This document shows positions 1-6,107 of a DNA stretch of 6,373 bases, in pieces; position 1 is the stretch's first letter, and each line of letters starts with the position of its first letter. The notes under the pieces were generated by a model. That model was not told where the DNA came from. It was given only the letters and a program-made list of their open reading frames with translations, and did not search any database. This stretch comes from Paracoccaceae bacterium (GTDB lineage: Bacteria; Pseudomonadota; Alphaproteobacteria; Rhodobacterales; Rhodobacteraceae). The translations under genes were made by a program, and so were the position numbers. The stretch lies in NCBI GenBank assembly GCA_007123625.1, contig SKKS01000184.1, positions 1 through 6,373 on the forward strand, given 5' to 3'.

Positions 1-2803
1 CGGCGAAGTGGAACGGCATGAACGCCAGCCCGGAGTTCACCCGTTCGGTGACCAGCGCCTTGACCCGCGCCCGGCTGCCGCCTTCGGCACCCGTCACCCA
101 GACCCAGCCGCCATCGACGATACCGCGCGCTGCCGCATCGGCGGGGTTGATCTCGACGAACATGTCCTGCTTGAGTTCGGCCAGCCAGGGGTTCGAGCGT
201 GTTTCCTCGCCGCCGCCCTCGTATTCGACCAGCCGTCCCGAGGTAAGGATGATCGGGAAATCGCTGGCGACGCCGCGATCCACCACATCCTGCTGCAGCG
301 CCGCGCCGATATTGGGCATCCGCTGCTGGCGCCGGTCGGCATTGGTGGGATACTCGGCCACCAGGTCGGGCCGCGCGGTATAGATCGGCTCGCGGTGGAC
401 CGGGATCGGATCGGGCAGGTTCCATGCCACGGCGCGGGCCTTGCCGTTGCCGAAGGGCACGCAGCCATGTTCCAGCGCAACCCGCTGAATCCCGCCCGAC
501 AGGTCGATGGACCAGCTGACGCTGCCCGGGTTGTCGCCACCGATGCGTTCGATAGTGGCCAGCTCCTGGGCGGTCAGGTCTTCATCCCAGCCAAGCTGTT
601 GCAGCACCGCATAGGTGAATTCAGGATAGCCGTCCTGAATTTCCGACCCTTCGGGCCAGCTCCCCTCGGCTAGAAGGGTTTCGCCATCCCGCTCCAGCCC
701 GAAGCGCGGGCGGAACGCTCCGCCACCCCGCATCGGGTGCAGGTTGGTGTTGTAAAGGATGTGCGTTCCCGGATGGCGCAGCTCCGGCGTCCCCCAGCAG
801 GGCCACGGCAGACCGTAGTAATCTCCCTGTATCTGCGCCGGGGCGTCGGGTTTCGCCCGCAGGGTCACCAGGTCGAAGTGCTCCTGGTTGGCCATATGCG
901 CCTTGAGCCGCTCGGGGCTTTGCCCGGTGTAGCCGGTGGACCAGCCGCCGCGGTTGATCTCGCGCAGGATGGATTCCGGCGTGGGCTCCGTGCCGAACTT
1001 GCCCTGCACCATCTCGTAGTTCTTGAACATCTCGTCGGCGAAGCCAAGACGCTCGGACAGGGCGTGGATCACGGCATAGTCGTTGTCGGATTCGAAGATC
1101 GGATCGACGATCTTTTCCCCCCACTGGATTGACCGGTTGGAGGCAGTGCGCGAGCCGGAGCATTCGAACTGCGTGCAGATCGGCAGCAGATAGGTGTTGT
1201 CGGTGCGCGAATGCAGCGCCGCAAAGGTGGTCGGATGCGGGTCCGCCACCACCAGCAGGTCGAGCGCATTCATGCCGCGCTGCGCATCCTGCATCCGGGG
1301 CACGGTGTTGCCACCGTGGCCGAACACGATCATCGCCTTGATGTTGTCGCGCTGGTCCACCTCGTCCGCATCGATCGTCACCGCATCGAACCAACGGGTC
1401 GAGGTAATGCCCGGCACTTCCATGTTCTGCTCGGCCGTGCGCGCGTCGCGCCCGCCCTTGGCGGGCACCGCGTCGAAGCGGCTGACGAAATACTCGTAAG
1501 GCACATCCCAGACGCGCGACCAGTGCCGCCATGCGCCGGGCGCCAGCCCATAATAACAAGGCAGGTTGCCCACATCGAGGCCAAAGTCCGTGGCGCCCTG
1601 CACATTGCAGTGGCCGCGGAAGATGTTTGCGCCGGTGCCTTCGTGGCCCACGTTGCCGGTGGCCAGCAGCAGCAGGTTATAGGCCCGCACGTTGGCCGTG
1701 CCGACCGTGTGTTGCGTGCCGCCCATGCACCAGATGAAGGTCGACGGTCGCTCGGTGGCGAATTTTTCGGCCACACGCTTGAGCGTTTCGCCATCCACGC
1801 CGGTGATGTTTTCTACCACATCGGGGGTGTAGTCCTTCACCACTTCGCGGACCTGATCCATCCCCCAGACGCGCTGGGCGATATACTCGCTGTCTTCCCA
1901 CCCGTTTTCGAAGATGTGGTACAGCATACCGTGGATCACGGCGATGTCGGTGCCTGGGCGGAAGCGGACGTATTCGGTCGCGTGCGCCGCCGTGCGGGTG
2001 AATCGGGGATCAAGCACCACCACATTCGCGCGCTGGGTTTCCTTGCCTTCCAGAATATGCTGGAGCGAGACCGGATGCGCCTCGGCCGCGTTCGAGCCCA
2101 TGAAGATCACGGTCTTGGAATTGCGGATGTCATTGTAGCTGTTCGTCTGCGCGCCATAGCCCCAGGTATTGGCAACCCCGGCAACCGTGGTCGAATGGCA
2201 GATGCGGGCCTGGTGGTCGACGTTGTTGGTACCCCAGAAGGCCGCGAACTTGCGGAACAGGTACGCACCTTCGTTCGAGAACTTGGCCGATCCCAGCAGA
2301 TACACCGAATCCGCGCCCGAGTTTTCGCGGATTTCCAGCATCTTGGTGCCGATCTCGTCGATCGCCTGCTCCCAGGTGATGCGCTCCCACTGGCCGCCGA
2401 CCTTCTTCATCGGGTATTTGATGCGCCGGTCGCCGTGGACCAGTTCGCGGACCGACGCGCCCTTGGCGCAATGGGTGCCGCGGTTGATCGGGCTGTACCA
2501 TGCCGGTTCCTGACCGACCCAGACGCCGTTCTGGACTTCGGCCTTGACGGTGCAGCCGACCGAACAATGGGTGCAGATGTTGGTGCGGACCTCGATCGGC
2601 TGGCTCATGTCGGTGAAGCCCGCTGCCTCGACCCGGCGGGTCATGCCCGCGCCGATGGTTCCAAGCGCCGCCAGACCACCGACCGCCAGCCCCGAGGCTC
2701 GCAGGAAGCTGCGCCGGTCAAGGGGCTTTGCGGCCATGCCTGCGGCCATTTGCGTCAGTCGGCCCGTAGTCGCGGCCTCGCGGGTTCTGCGTTTGACAAG
2801 CAT
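1..2803 (-). CDS. fdhA: Formate dehydrogenase catalytic (alpha) subunit, Tat-exported, Mo-bis-MGD type; 3' end missing
   Basis: Oxidises formate to CO2 at a molybdopterin centre and passes electrons through an iron-sulfur cluster to partner subunits, probably on the periplasmic side of the membrane. The frame is open for 934 codons and runs off the left edge. Seen: a twin-arginine motif (DRRSFLRAS, residues 29-37) before a hydrophobic stretch ending near residue 60; a [4Fe-4S] site with Cys77, Cys80, Cys84 and Cys112, followed by CAKG; and the molybdenum-ligand motif RICHSTTV with Cys202 and His203. Cys replaces the selenocysteine of E. coli FdnG/FdhF, and no in-frame TGA occurs. Residues 360-412 (GGTQHTVG, ATGNVGHEGTGAN, RGHCNVQGATD) are typical of cofactor-binding domains in this family. 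The C-terminal dinucleotide-binding domain begins near residue 848 and is cut at MPFHFA, so perhaps 40-60 residues are missing. The ATG at 2803 is preceded by a GGGGGG ribosome site and lies 3 bp after the stop of the small Tat gene. Beta and gamma subunit genes would be expected next, outside the window. Confidence 0.96.
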   Translation of the reverse strand, partial: MLVKRRTREAATTGRLTQMAAGMAAKPLDRRSFLRASGLAVGGLAALGTIGAGMTRRVEAAGFTDMSQPIEVRTNICTHCSVGCTVKAEVQNGVWVGQEPAWYSPINRGTHCAKGASVRELVHGDRRIKYPMKKVGGQWERITWEQAIDEIGTKMLEIRENSGADSVYLLGSAKFSNEGAYLFRKFAAFWGTNNVDHQARICHSTTVAGVANTWGYGAQTNSYNDIRNSKTVIFMGSNAAEAHPVSLQHILEGKETQRANVVVLDPRFTRTAAHATEYVRFRPGTDIAVIHGMLYHIFENGWEDSEYIAQRVWGMDQVREVVKDYTPDVVENITGVDGETLKRVAEKFATERPSTFIWCMGGTQHTVGTANVRAYNLLLLATGNVGHEGTGANIFRGHCNVQGATDFGLDVGNLPCYYGLAPGAWRHWSRVWDVPYEYFVSRFDAVPAKGGRDARTAEQNMEVPGITSTRWFDAVTIDADEVDQRDNIKAMIVFGHGGNTVPRMQDAQRGMNALDLLVVADPHPTTFAALHSRTDNTYLLPICTQFECSGSRTASNRSIQWGEKIVDPIFESDNDYAVIHALSERLGFADEMFKNYEMVQGKFGTEPTPESILREINRGGWSTGYTGQSPERLKAHMANQEHFDLVTLRAKPDAPAQIQGDYYGLPWPCWGTPELRHPGTHILYNTNLHPMRGGGAFRPRFGLERDGETLLAEGSWPEGSEIQDGYPEFTYAVLQQLGWDEDLTAQELATIERIGGDNPGSVSWSIDLSGGIQRVALEHGCVPFGNGKARAVAWNLPDPIPVHREPIYTARPDLVAEYPTNADRRQQRMPNIGAALQQDVVDRGVASDFPIILTSGRLVEYEGGGEETRSNPWLAELKQDMFVEINPADAAARGIVDGGWVWVTGAEGGSRARVKALVTERVNSGLAFMPFHFA

Positions 2804-2806
2804 CCC

Positions 2807-3028
2807 TTATTCCCCCCGGACGTAGTAGCGGTTGGTGCGGTAGAAGTTTTCGACGTGTTCGGTCTTCTGATAGCGCGCGCGGGTGCGCGCATCGCCTGAC
2901 TGCGCAAAGGCCGGTGCGGCCCCGCCCCCGGTCAGCGCGGTGGCCCCGGCAGCCGACGCTGCCGCAACCCCGAAGAAAGCGCGGCGGCTCAGCCCCGGAT
3001 TGGCCTGTTGCTTATCCTGTCTCGACAT
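2807..3028 (-). CDS. Small Tat-signal protein of the formate dehydrogenase region (formate_TAT type)
   Basis: A 73-residue protein with no catalytic domain. A twin-arginine motif SRRAFFG (residues 14-20) precedes an Ala/Gly-rich hydrophobic segment to about residue 38, with a likely cleavage site after AFA (residues 40-42). That would leave a mature peptide of about 31 residues. Its core TEHVENFYRTNRYYV (56-70) is the conserved signature of the short proteins found beside alpha- and gammaproteobacterial respiratory FDH genes. The biochemical role is not established; a structural or assembly companion of the FDH catalytic subunit is inferred from the constant adjacency. I chose the ATG at 3028 over an upstream in-frame ATG at 3067 because it has a GGGAGG ribosome site (3036-3041) at 7 nt and because the extra 13 residues would lie ahead of a normal Tat n-region. 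The TAA stop is 3 bp before the fdhA start (TAAGGGATG), which suggests coupled translation. Confidence 0.88.
   Translation of the reverse strand: MSRQDKQQANPGLSRRAFFGVAAASAAGATALTGGGAAPAFAQSGDARTRARYQKTEHVENFYRTNRYYVRGE
2812..2817 (-). promoter_or_regulatory. Ribosome binding site of fdhA
   Basis: GGGGGG lies 8 nt before the ATG at 2803 and inside the last codons of the small Tat gene. It supports this ATG over Met19 or Met23, which have no comparable site, and it implies that ribosomes finishing the Tat gene can restart on fdhA. Confidence 0.6.
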
Positions 3029-3049
3029 CCTGCATCCTCCCGCAGTTGC

Positions 3050-3076
3050 CGGGCGCGCTGCTCCCACGCGCGCCCG
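3050..3076 (-). other. Intercistronic GC hairpin between chaperone and small Tat gene
   Basis: Positions 3050-3058 and 3068-3076 form a perfect 9-bp G/C-only stem (CGGGCGCGC with GCGCGCCCG) around a 9-nt loop. It fills much of the 64-bp gap between the TorD-type gene stop and the small Tat gene start. No U-run follows it in the transcript, so it is not a classic intrinsic terminator. It could stabilise the 5' end of a processed fdh mRNA or partly attenuate transcription. Confidence 0.45.
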
Positions 3077-3092
3077 AAGTTCGGTTCATCTG

Positions 3093-3698
3093 CTACGCCG
3101 CAAGCCTGAAGGCCCGCGCTTCGATATCCACGACAAGCCGCCCGATCTCGGCCAGCGGACGATAAAGCCGCGCGCTGGGTGCAACGGTCAGATCGTCAAA
3201 GAATTGCCCTGCCCACGGCGCGATATGGGTTGCGAAAAACGCCGCCTGCCCCGCGTCATCGACATCAAGCGATCCGTCGGCCATGTCGGCCATCACCTCG
3301 AACAGAAGGGCGATGTGGTCCTCGGGTTCGTGGCGGCCTTCGGCACGCGCCACACCGAGGCGCGCCAGATCGGCGCGCAGGTTCGCCAGCGGGCGCTCAT
3401 TCAGGAATCCGGTCAGGTAAAAGCTGGCATAGGGCAGCAACTCCCCCCGACCGACACCGACAAAAAGTTCGAAATACTCGCGCGCGGCGGCCTCTGCGTC
3501 GGCTTGTGCAGCGGCGCGGGCAAGTGCCTCGAATGCCTGGCCCAGCGCAGTGGAATCGCCGGTCAGTGCCGCCATCGCAGCAAGGGTGCCGCCATCGGGC
3601 GCCCCCGACAGAAGACGGGCAAGAAAGCGATATTGCTCGCTTCTTGCCGCATCAATCCTGTCCGTTGCTGACCCGGTCGCGGGCTGGCTGCGTGTCAT
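3093..3698 (-). CDS. TorD/NarJ-family molecular chaperone for formate dehydrogenase
   Basis: A cytoplasmic all-helical chaperone of about 201 residues, the usual size for TorD/DmsD/NarJ proteins. These bind the Tat signal of a molybdoenzyme and hold it until the cofactor is inserted. Family marks seen: YFELFVGVGRGELLPYASFY (residues 75-94), the loop FLNERPLANLRADLARLGV (98-116), and the hinge motif EPEDHIALLFEVM (124-136), close to the canonical E-P-x-D-H of TorD proteins. The most likely client is the product of the FDH alpha gene 290 bp further on, possibly with the small Tat protein between. The start is uncertain: TTG at 3701 and ATG at 3698 are adjacent in frame, and I prefer ATG. No good Shine-Dalgarno sits at normal spacing; a GAAGGGAA lies about 16 nt upstream. 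The gene is preceded by the only sizeable intergenic gap in the window, so it may open its own transcription unit. Confidence 0.93.
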   Translation of the reverse strand: MTRSQPATGSATDRIDAARSEQYRFLARLLSGAPDGGTLAAMAALTGDSTALGQAFEALARAAAQADAEAAAREYFELFVGVGRGELLPYASFYLTGFLNERPLANLRADLARLGVARAEGRHEPEDHIALLFEVMADMADGSLDVDDAGQAAFFATHIAPWAGQFFDDLTVAPSARLYRPLAEIGRLVVDIEARAFRLAA

Positions 3699-3720
3699 CA
3701 ATGGGTGTCCACGGTTCCCT

Positions 3721-3737
3721 TCGCATTCGGCATGCGA
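3721..3737. repeat. Inverted repeat sharing the palindrome's hexamer
   Basis: TCGCAT-TCGGC-ATGCGA is a perfect 6-bp inverted repeat with a 5-bp spacer. Its arms are the same hexamer that forms the ends of the palindrome at 3806-3823, but with the opposite polarity. It lies just upstream of the TorD-type gene and next to the proposed transcription start, a position compatible with control of initiation. It may be a second site for the same protein or a chance match. Confidence 0.35.
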
Positions 3738-3745
3738 TTGTGTTC

Positions 3746-3775
3746 AGGATACTGCGAAGCCAGATGATGCGTCCA
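3746..3775 (-). promoter_or_regulatory. Weak sigma70-like promoter candidate for the chaperone-FDH unit
   Basis: On the minus strand TGGACG (3775-3770) and TATCCT (3751-3746) are separated by 18 bp, each matching four of six bases of the -35 and -10 consensus. It lies in the only intergenic gap above 100 bp. The match is poor enough that this is only a suggestion; the operon may simply be read through from upstream. Confidence 0.25.
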
Positions 3776-3805
3776 GAAGAAATGGCCCCTCGCAGATATG
3801 ACTTT

Positions 3806-3823
3806 ATGCGACCATGGTCGCAT
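3806..3823. promoter_or_regulatory. 18-bp perfect palindrome, operator-like
   Basis: ATGCGACCATGGTCGCAT is identical on both strands and begins 5 bp after the DUF3306 stop. It has no loop and no T-tract follows, so it is not a rho-independent terminator; a binding site for a dimeric regulator is the simplest reading. It lies about 75 bp upstream of the proposed transcription start ahead of the TorD-type chaperone gene. The cognate regulator is not identifiable from the window. Confidence 0.5.
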
Positions 3824-3828
3824 GGCGG

Positions 3829-4569
3829 TCAGGAAGGGCGCGCCCCGCCGTGACGCGGGCGGCGCGCGGGCGGGTCTTCGGGTCCTTCGTCTGACGTGTC
3901 GCTGGTGCGCCCCGACTGCGGCACGGGTCCGGCGGATGGCGATGGGGACGGGTCCGTGCCTTGGTCGGGCTGCGGCGTCCGGTCTCGCGGGTAACGTGCG
4001 CTTGACGCAGGGTTTTCCACTTCGGGCTTAGCATCGGTGCGCGCACTGGAAGCGGTCGCCTGCGGCGCCGGGCCGGTGCCGCCCGGTGCGTCCACCTCGG
4101 CTTCGGTCGCGGCGCGCTCACGCTCGGCGGGCGTTTCGCGCAGCGCGCGCAGCATCTGCGCCACCTTGTCCGGCGTCGTCGATGCGGCCCCCGAGCCCGG
4201 CACGCCGCCGGGTGTGTTCCAGTCCCATGCGTAATCCACCGCCGGATCGGCGTGATCGCGAATCGCCGGGGTCAGCAGCCACATCCGCCGCAGCGCCGCG
4301 TTCTTCAGCGCCGTCGGTACGCCAGGGCGCAGGAAGGCGCGGATGTTGGCGCCGGGCATTAGGTCCTCGGGGCGCGGCAGGGCGGCGAGTTCCTCGGGCG
4401 TGATCGCCGCTTTGGCGGGGTCGGCGCCACTGTCCGGGGCCGTGGCCGACGCCTCGGGGGTGTCGTCGGGCGATGCGGGCGGTTCCGGTTCGACGGCGTT
4501 GCGCTTGCGCCGGGACCAGCGGCCAATGAAGCCTTCGTCGCCGGTTTCATCATCCTTGCGGGGGGGCAT
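3829..4569 (-). CDS. DUF3306 protein, FDH-cluster accessory gene
   Basis: A 246-residue protein recognised as DUF3306 from its N-terminal FIGRWSRRKRNAV (residues 14-26), the linker ITPEELAALPRPEDL (56-70), and the core from about 77 to 126, with FLRPGVPTALKNAALRRMW (79-97), DHADPAVDYAWDWNTPGGVPG (105-125). After residue 128 it becomes Pro/Ser/Thr/Glu-rich low-complexity sequence, surely disordered, and ends in a basic RRPRHGGARPS tail (236-246) that resembles the end of other family members. No cofactor-binding cysteines and no signal peptide are seen, so a cytoplasmic protein is inferred. The function is not established; the family is known mainly for sitting in FDH clusters beside DUF3305. 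The start ATG at 4569 follows the DUF3305 stop by 3 bp (TAAGCCATG), with AGAGG (4576-4580) as ribosome site inside the preceding gene, so the two are probably translated together. Confidence 0.88.
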   Translation of the reverse strand: MPPRKDDETGDEGFIGRWSRRKRNAVEPEPPASPDDTPEASATAPDSGADPAKAAITPEELAALPRPEDLMPGANIRAFLRPGVPTALKNAALRRMWLLTPAIRDHADPAVDYAWDWNTPGGVPGSGAASTTPDKVAQMLRALRETPAERERAATEAEVDAPGGTGPAPQATASSARTDAKPEVENPASSARYPRDRTPQPDQGTDPSPSPSAGPVPQSGRTSDTSDEGPEDPPARRPRHGGARPS

Positions 4570-4572
4570 GGC

Positions 4573-5103
4573 TTACCTCTTGCGCGGCGTGTTCACCCAT
4601 TTGTCCGCATCCTGCAGGATGCGCGGCGCGCGGGCGGTCATGGCGTTGGGGTCCACCGGCTGGCGCTGGCGTTTCTTGAACGGCATCTCGACATGGTGCC
4701 GGGCCACGAATGCTGCCACCGTGTCGACCACCGATGCAGGCATTGGCACGGCCTCGACCATCAACCCGAGGTCCGAGGCGAACCCCTCGCCCTCGTAAGG
4801 GTCGACGGTCAGGCACACGATCTCGACCGCTTCGGGCGTGTCCCCGCGCAGCACCACCCAAACCGATGGCCGCCCCGAGGCCAGGTTGTCGCGGTGGTGC
4901 CCGGTATCGCCCGAATACAGCACCATGTCGCGCGCACCCAGGTACCAGGTCTCGACTCCGTCGACCGCGCTGATGCAGGTGCCGGGCGCCGTGACGGGTT
5001 CGTGCGGCAGGACACCCGTGGCGCGCAACTCGCCCGGCCCCCAGCGCGTGACCGGCGGACGCCGGGTCGCCAGCACCCCCAGTCGCAGAATCGTTTGCGG
5101 CAT
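4573..5103 (-). CDS. DUF3305 protein, FDH-cluster accessory gene
   Basis: A 176-residue protein recognised as DUF3305 by a short N-terminal strand (LRLGVLATRRPPVTRWGP, residues 6-23), then WYLGARDMVLYSGDTGHHRDN (53-73), RPSVWVVLR (78-86), and the strongest block, MVEAVPMPASVVDTVAAFVARHHVEMPFKKRQR (115-147), followed by DPNAM. No signal peptide, membrane segment or metal-binding cysteine cluster is visible. The function is not established; FDH-cluster association suggests a maturation or assembly role together with DUF3306. The frame stays open upstream to 5529, but that extension only mirrors the DUF6352 gene in another frame. The ATG at 5103 has a strong GGGAGGGG site (5107-5114) at 3 nt, and the family-like sequence begins there. 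It lies 14 bp after the DUF6352 stop and 3 bp before the DUF3306 start. Confidence 0.88.
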   Translation of the reverse strand: MPQTILRLGVLATRRPPVTRWGPGELRATGVLPHEPVTAPGTCISAVDGVETWYLGARDMVLYSGDTGHHRDNLASGRPSVWVVLRGDTPEAVEIVCLTVDPYEGEGFASDLGLMVEAVPMPASVVDTVAAFVARHHVEMPFKKRQRQPVDPNAMTARAPRILQDADKWVNTPRKR

Positions 5104-5106
5104 CGT

Positions 5107-5114
5107 CCCCTCCC
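5107..5114 (-). promoter_or_regulatory. Ribosome binding site of the DUF3305 gene
   Basis: GGGAGGGG lies 3 nt before the ATG at 5103, in the 14-bp gap after the DUF6352 stop. It decides the start against the long upstream extension of the same open frame. Confidence 0.65.
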
Positions 5115-5117
5115 AGG

Positions 5118-6107
5118 TCAGTTCAGCGCCGGTTCGGCCAGCGGCAGGCCGGTCAGCAGGTTCTGTGGCTTCATCCGAACCGCGCCGTCCGCCCCAAGGC
5201 CCAGGATCAGCCAGACCGGATGCCCCGCCATGTCGGCACGCACACGCTTGCGGTCGGCGATGTCCAGCCGGAACAGACCCACCATGGTCGCAGGCATGGG
5301 TTTGCCGTGCCAGAGCGCATTGCCGATGGCGGTGCCCGCCGGGTCCAGCCCCACGAACCAGCGCAGGTCCACATCGTCGGCGCGGGTCTGCGGCGTGACT
5401 GTCACCGCCAGCCCCAGCATGTGGCGCAGAAACGCGGCGATGGCTTCGGCCATGCCGCGCCGCGCTTCGGGGTCGCCGCCAAAGTTCAGCACCATCGTAT
5501 GCGCATCCGAGCGCGACCAATAGGTCCATTCGTTGCCCCCGCCCAGCACATCAAGCCCGTCCACCCCGCCCGAGAACATCGCCGTCAGCGGCGAGGCATG
5601 CATCTCGGATTCGTAAAGCTGGACCAGTTCGTCGTCGGCCAGAAGCAGGTGATCGTCCTTCACATGTGCACGCTGTGGACGAAAGAAGCACTCGGCGGCG
5701 CGCAGGACCTGCGGATCATTGCAGCCGTCCAGCGCGTTGCGCAAGATCAGTTGCACCAGCTGCGACAGGAACACCTGCGGCAGGGACTCGCCCGCGCGCA
5801 TCATCGCTGTATAGCCGTCCTCGATCGACCCGACCGCCAGCAACCGGTCACGCAGGCCGATCAGGAAGCGCCAGTTTTCCTGCGCATCGCGGTCAGCCAG
5901 CGCGCCAATATCGCCCGGCGTGACCGCCGCGCGCGGGCTGGCCAGCAGGCGCGCATGCAGATGGCGTTCGGCGGCGCAGGCTTCGGGCGGCGGCAACACC
6001 TCGGGGCGGGCAAGCCAGGCCAGGATCAGCTCATCCGTGACCAGCATCCGCCCCGCGCGGTCCAGCCGCGTCAGATGGTGCCCCGAGGCGACCCAGAATT
6101 CCGGCAT
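5118..6107 (-). CDS. DUF6352 family protein, FDH-cluster accessory gene
   Basis: A 329-residue protein with the family's hallmark start MPEFWVASGHHL (1-12). This is followed by VTDELILAWLARPEVLPPPEACAAE (23-47), a helical segment with ENWRFLIGLRDRLL (77-90), ILRNALDGCNDPQVLRAAECFFRPQR (121-146), LLLADDE (154-160) and a second half around YWSRSDAHTMVLNF (196-209) and DVDLRWFVGLDP (246-257). No signal peptide, membrane helix or known catalytic motif is recognised, and no function is established. In the second half, WFVGLDPAGTAIGNALWHG (250-268) looks like a folded domain of its own. The frame is open upstream to an ATG at 6326, but those 73 extra residues are Arg/Pro-rich and antiparallel to the preceding gene's coding frame. 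The ATG at 6107 has a GAGGGGG site (6116-6122), overlaps the upstream stop (TGATG), and starts the conserved sequence. Confidence 0.87.
   Translation of the reverse strand: MPEFWVASGHHLTRLDRAGRMLVTDELILAWLARPEVLPPPEACAAERHLHARLLASPRAAVTPGDIGALADRDAQENWRFLIGLRDRLLAVGSIEDGYTAMMRAGESLPQVFLSQLVQLILRNALDGCNDPQVLRAAECFFRPQRAHVKDDHLLLADDELVQLYESEMHASPLTAMFSGGVDGLDVLGGGNEWTYWSRSDAHTMVLNFGGDPEARRGMAEAIAAFLRHMLGLAVTVTPQTRADDVDLRWFVGLDPAGTAIGNALWHGKPMPATMVGLFRLDIADRKRVRADMAGHPVWLILGLGADGAVRMKPQNLLTGLPLAEPALN

Noticed and set aside
200..204. Possible frameshift or recoding (selenocysteine TGA) in the FDH gene
   Set aside because: The minus-strand reading from 2803 to 1 was followed codon by codon with no stop and no loss of family-like sequence; the catalytic position is a plain Cys codon (at about 2198-2200), so no recoding is needed.
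621..1559. 312-codon minus-strand frame, and other shorter minus-strand frames inside the FDH gene
   Set aside because: They are in other frames than the FDH translation, which is continuous and carries all the family motifs across the same bases. They are Arg/Ala/Gly-rich shadows.
1211..2899. 562-codon open frame on the plus strand
   Set aside because: It lies exactly antisense to the FDH alpha gene, whose motifs are clear. The translation is His/Arg/Asp/Val-rich with no recognisable domain, as expected for the mirror of a GC3-biased gene.
2883..3671. 262-codon plus-strand frame across the TorD and small Tat genes
   Set aside because: It is antisense to two well-supported genes and shows no domain, start context or ribosome site.
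5281..5292. ACCATGGTCGCA, matching 12 bases of the intergenic palindrome
   Set aside because: It lies inside the DUF6352 coding sequence (PATMVG), the symmetry is broken on one side, and common codons explain it; chance is the simpler reading.
5104..5529. Long N-terminal extension of the DUF3305 frame
   Set aside because: It overlaps the DUF6352 coding frame, is Arg/Ala/Gly/His-rich, and the true start at 5103 has a strong ribosome site and the family-like beginning.
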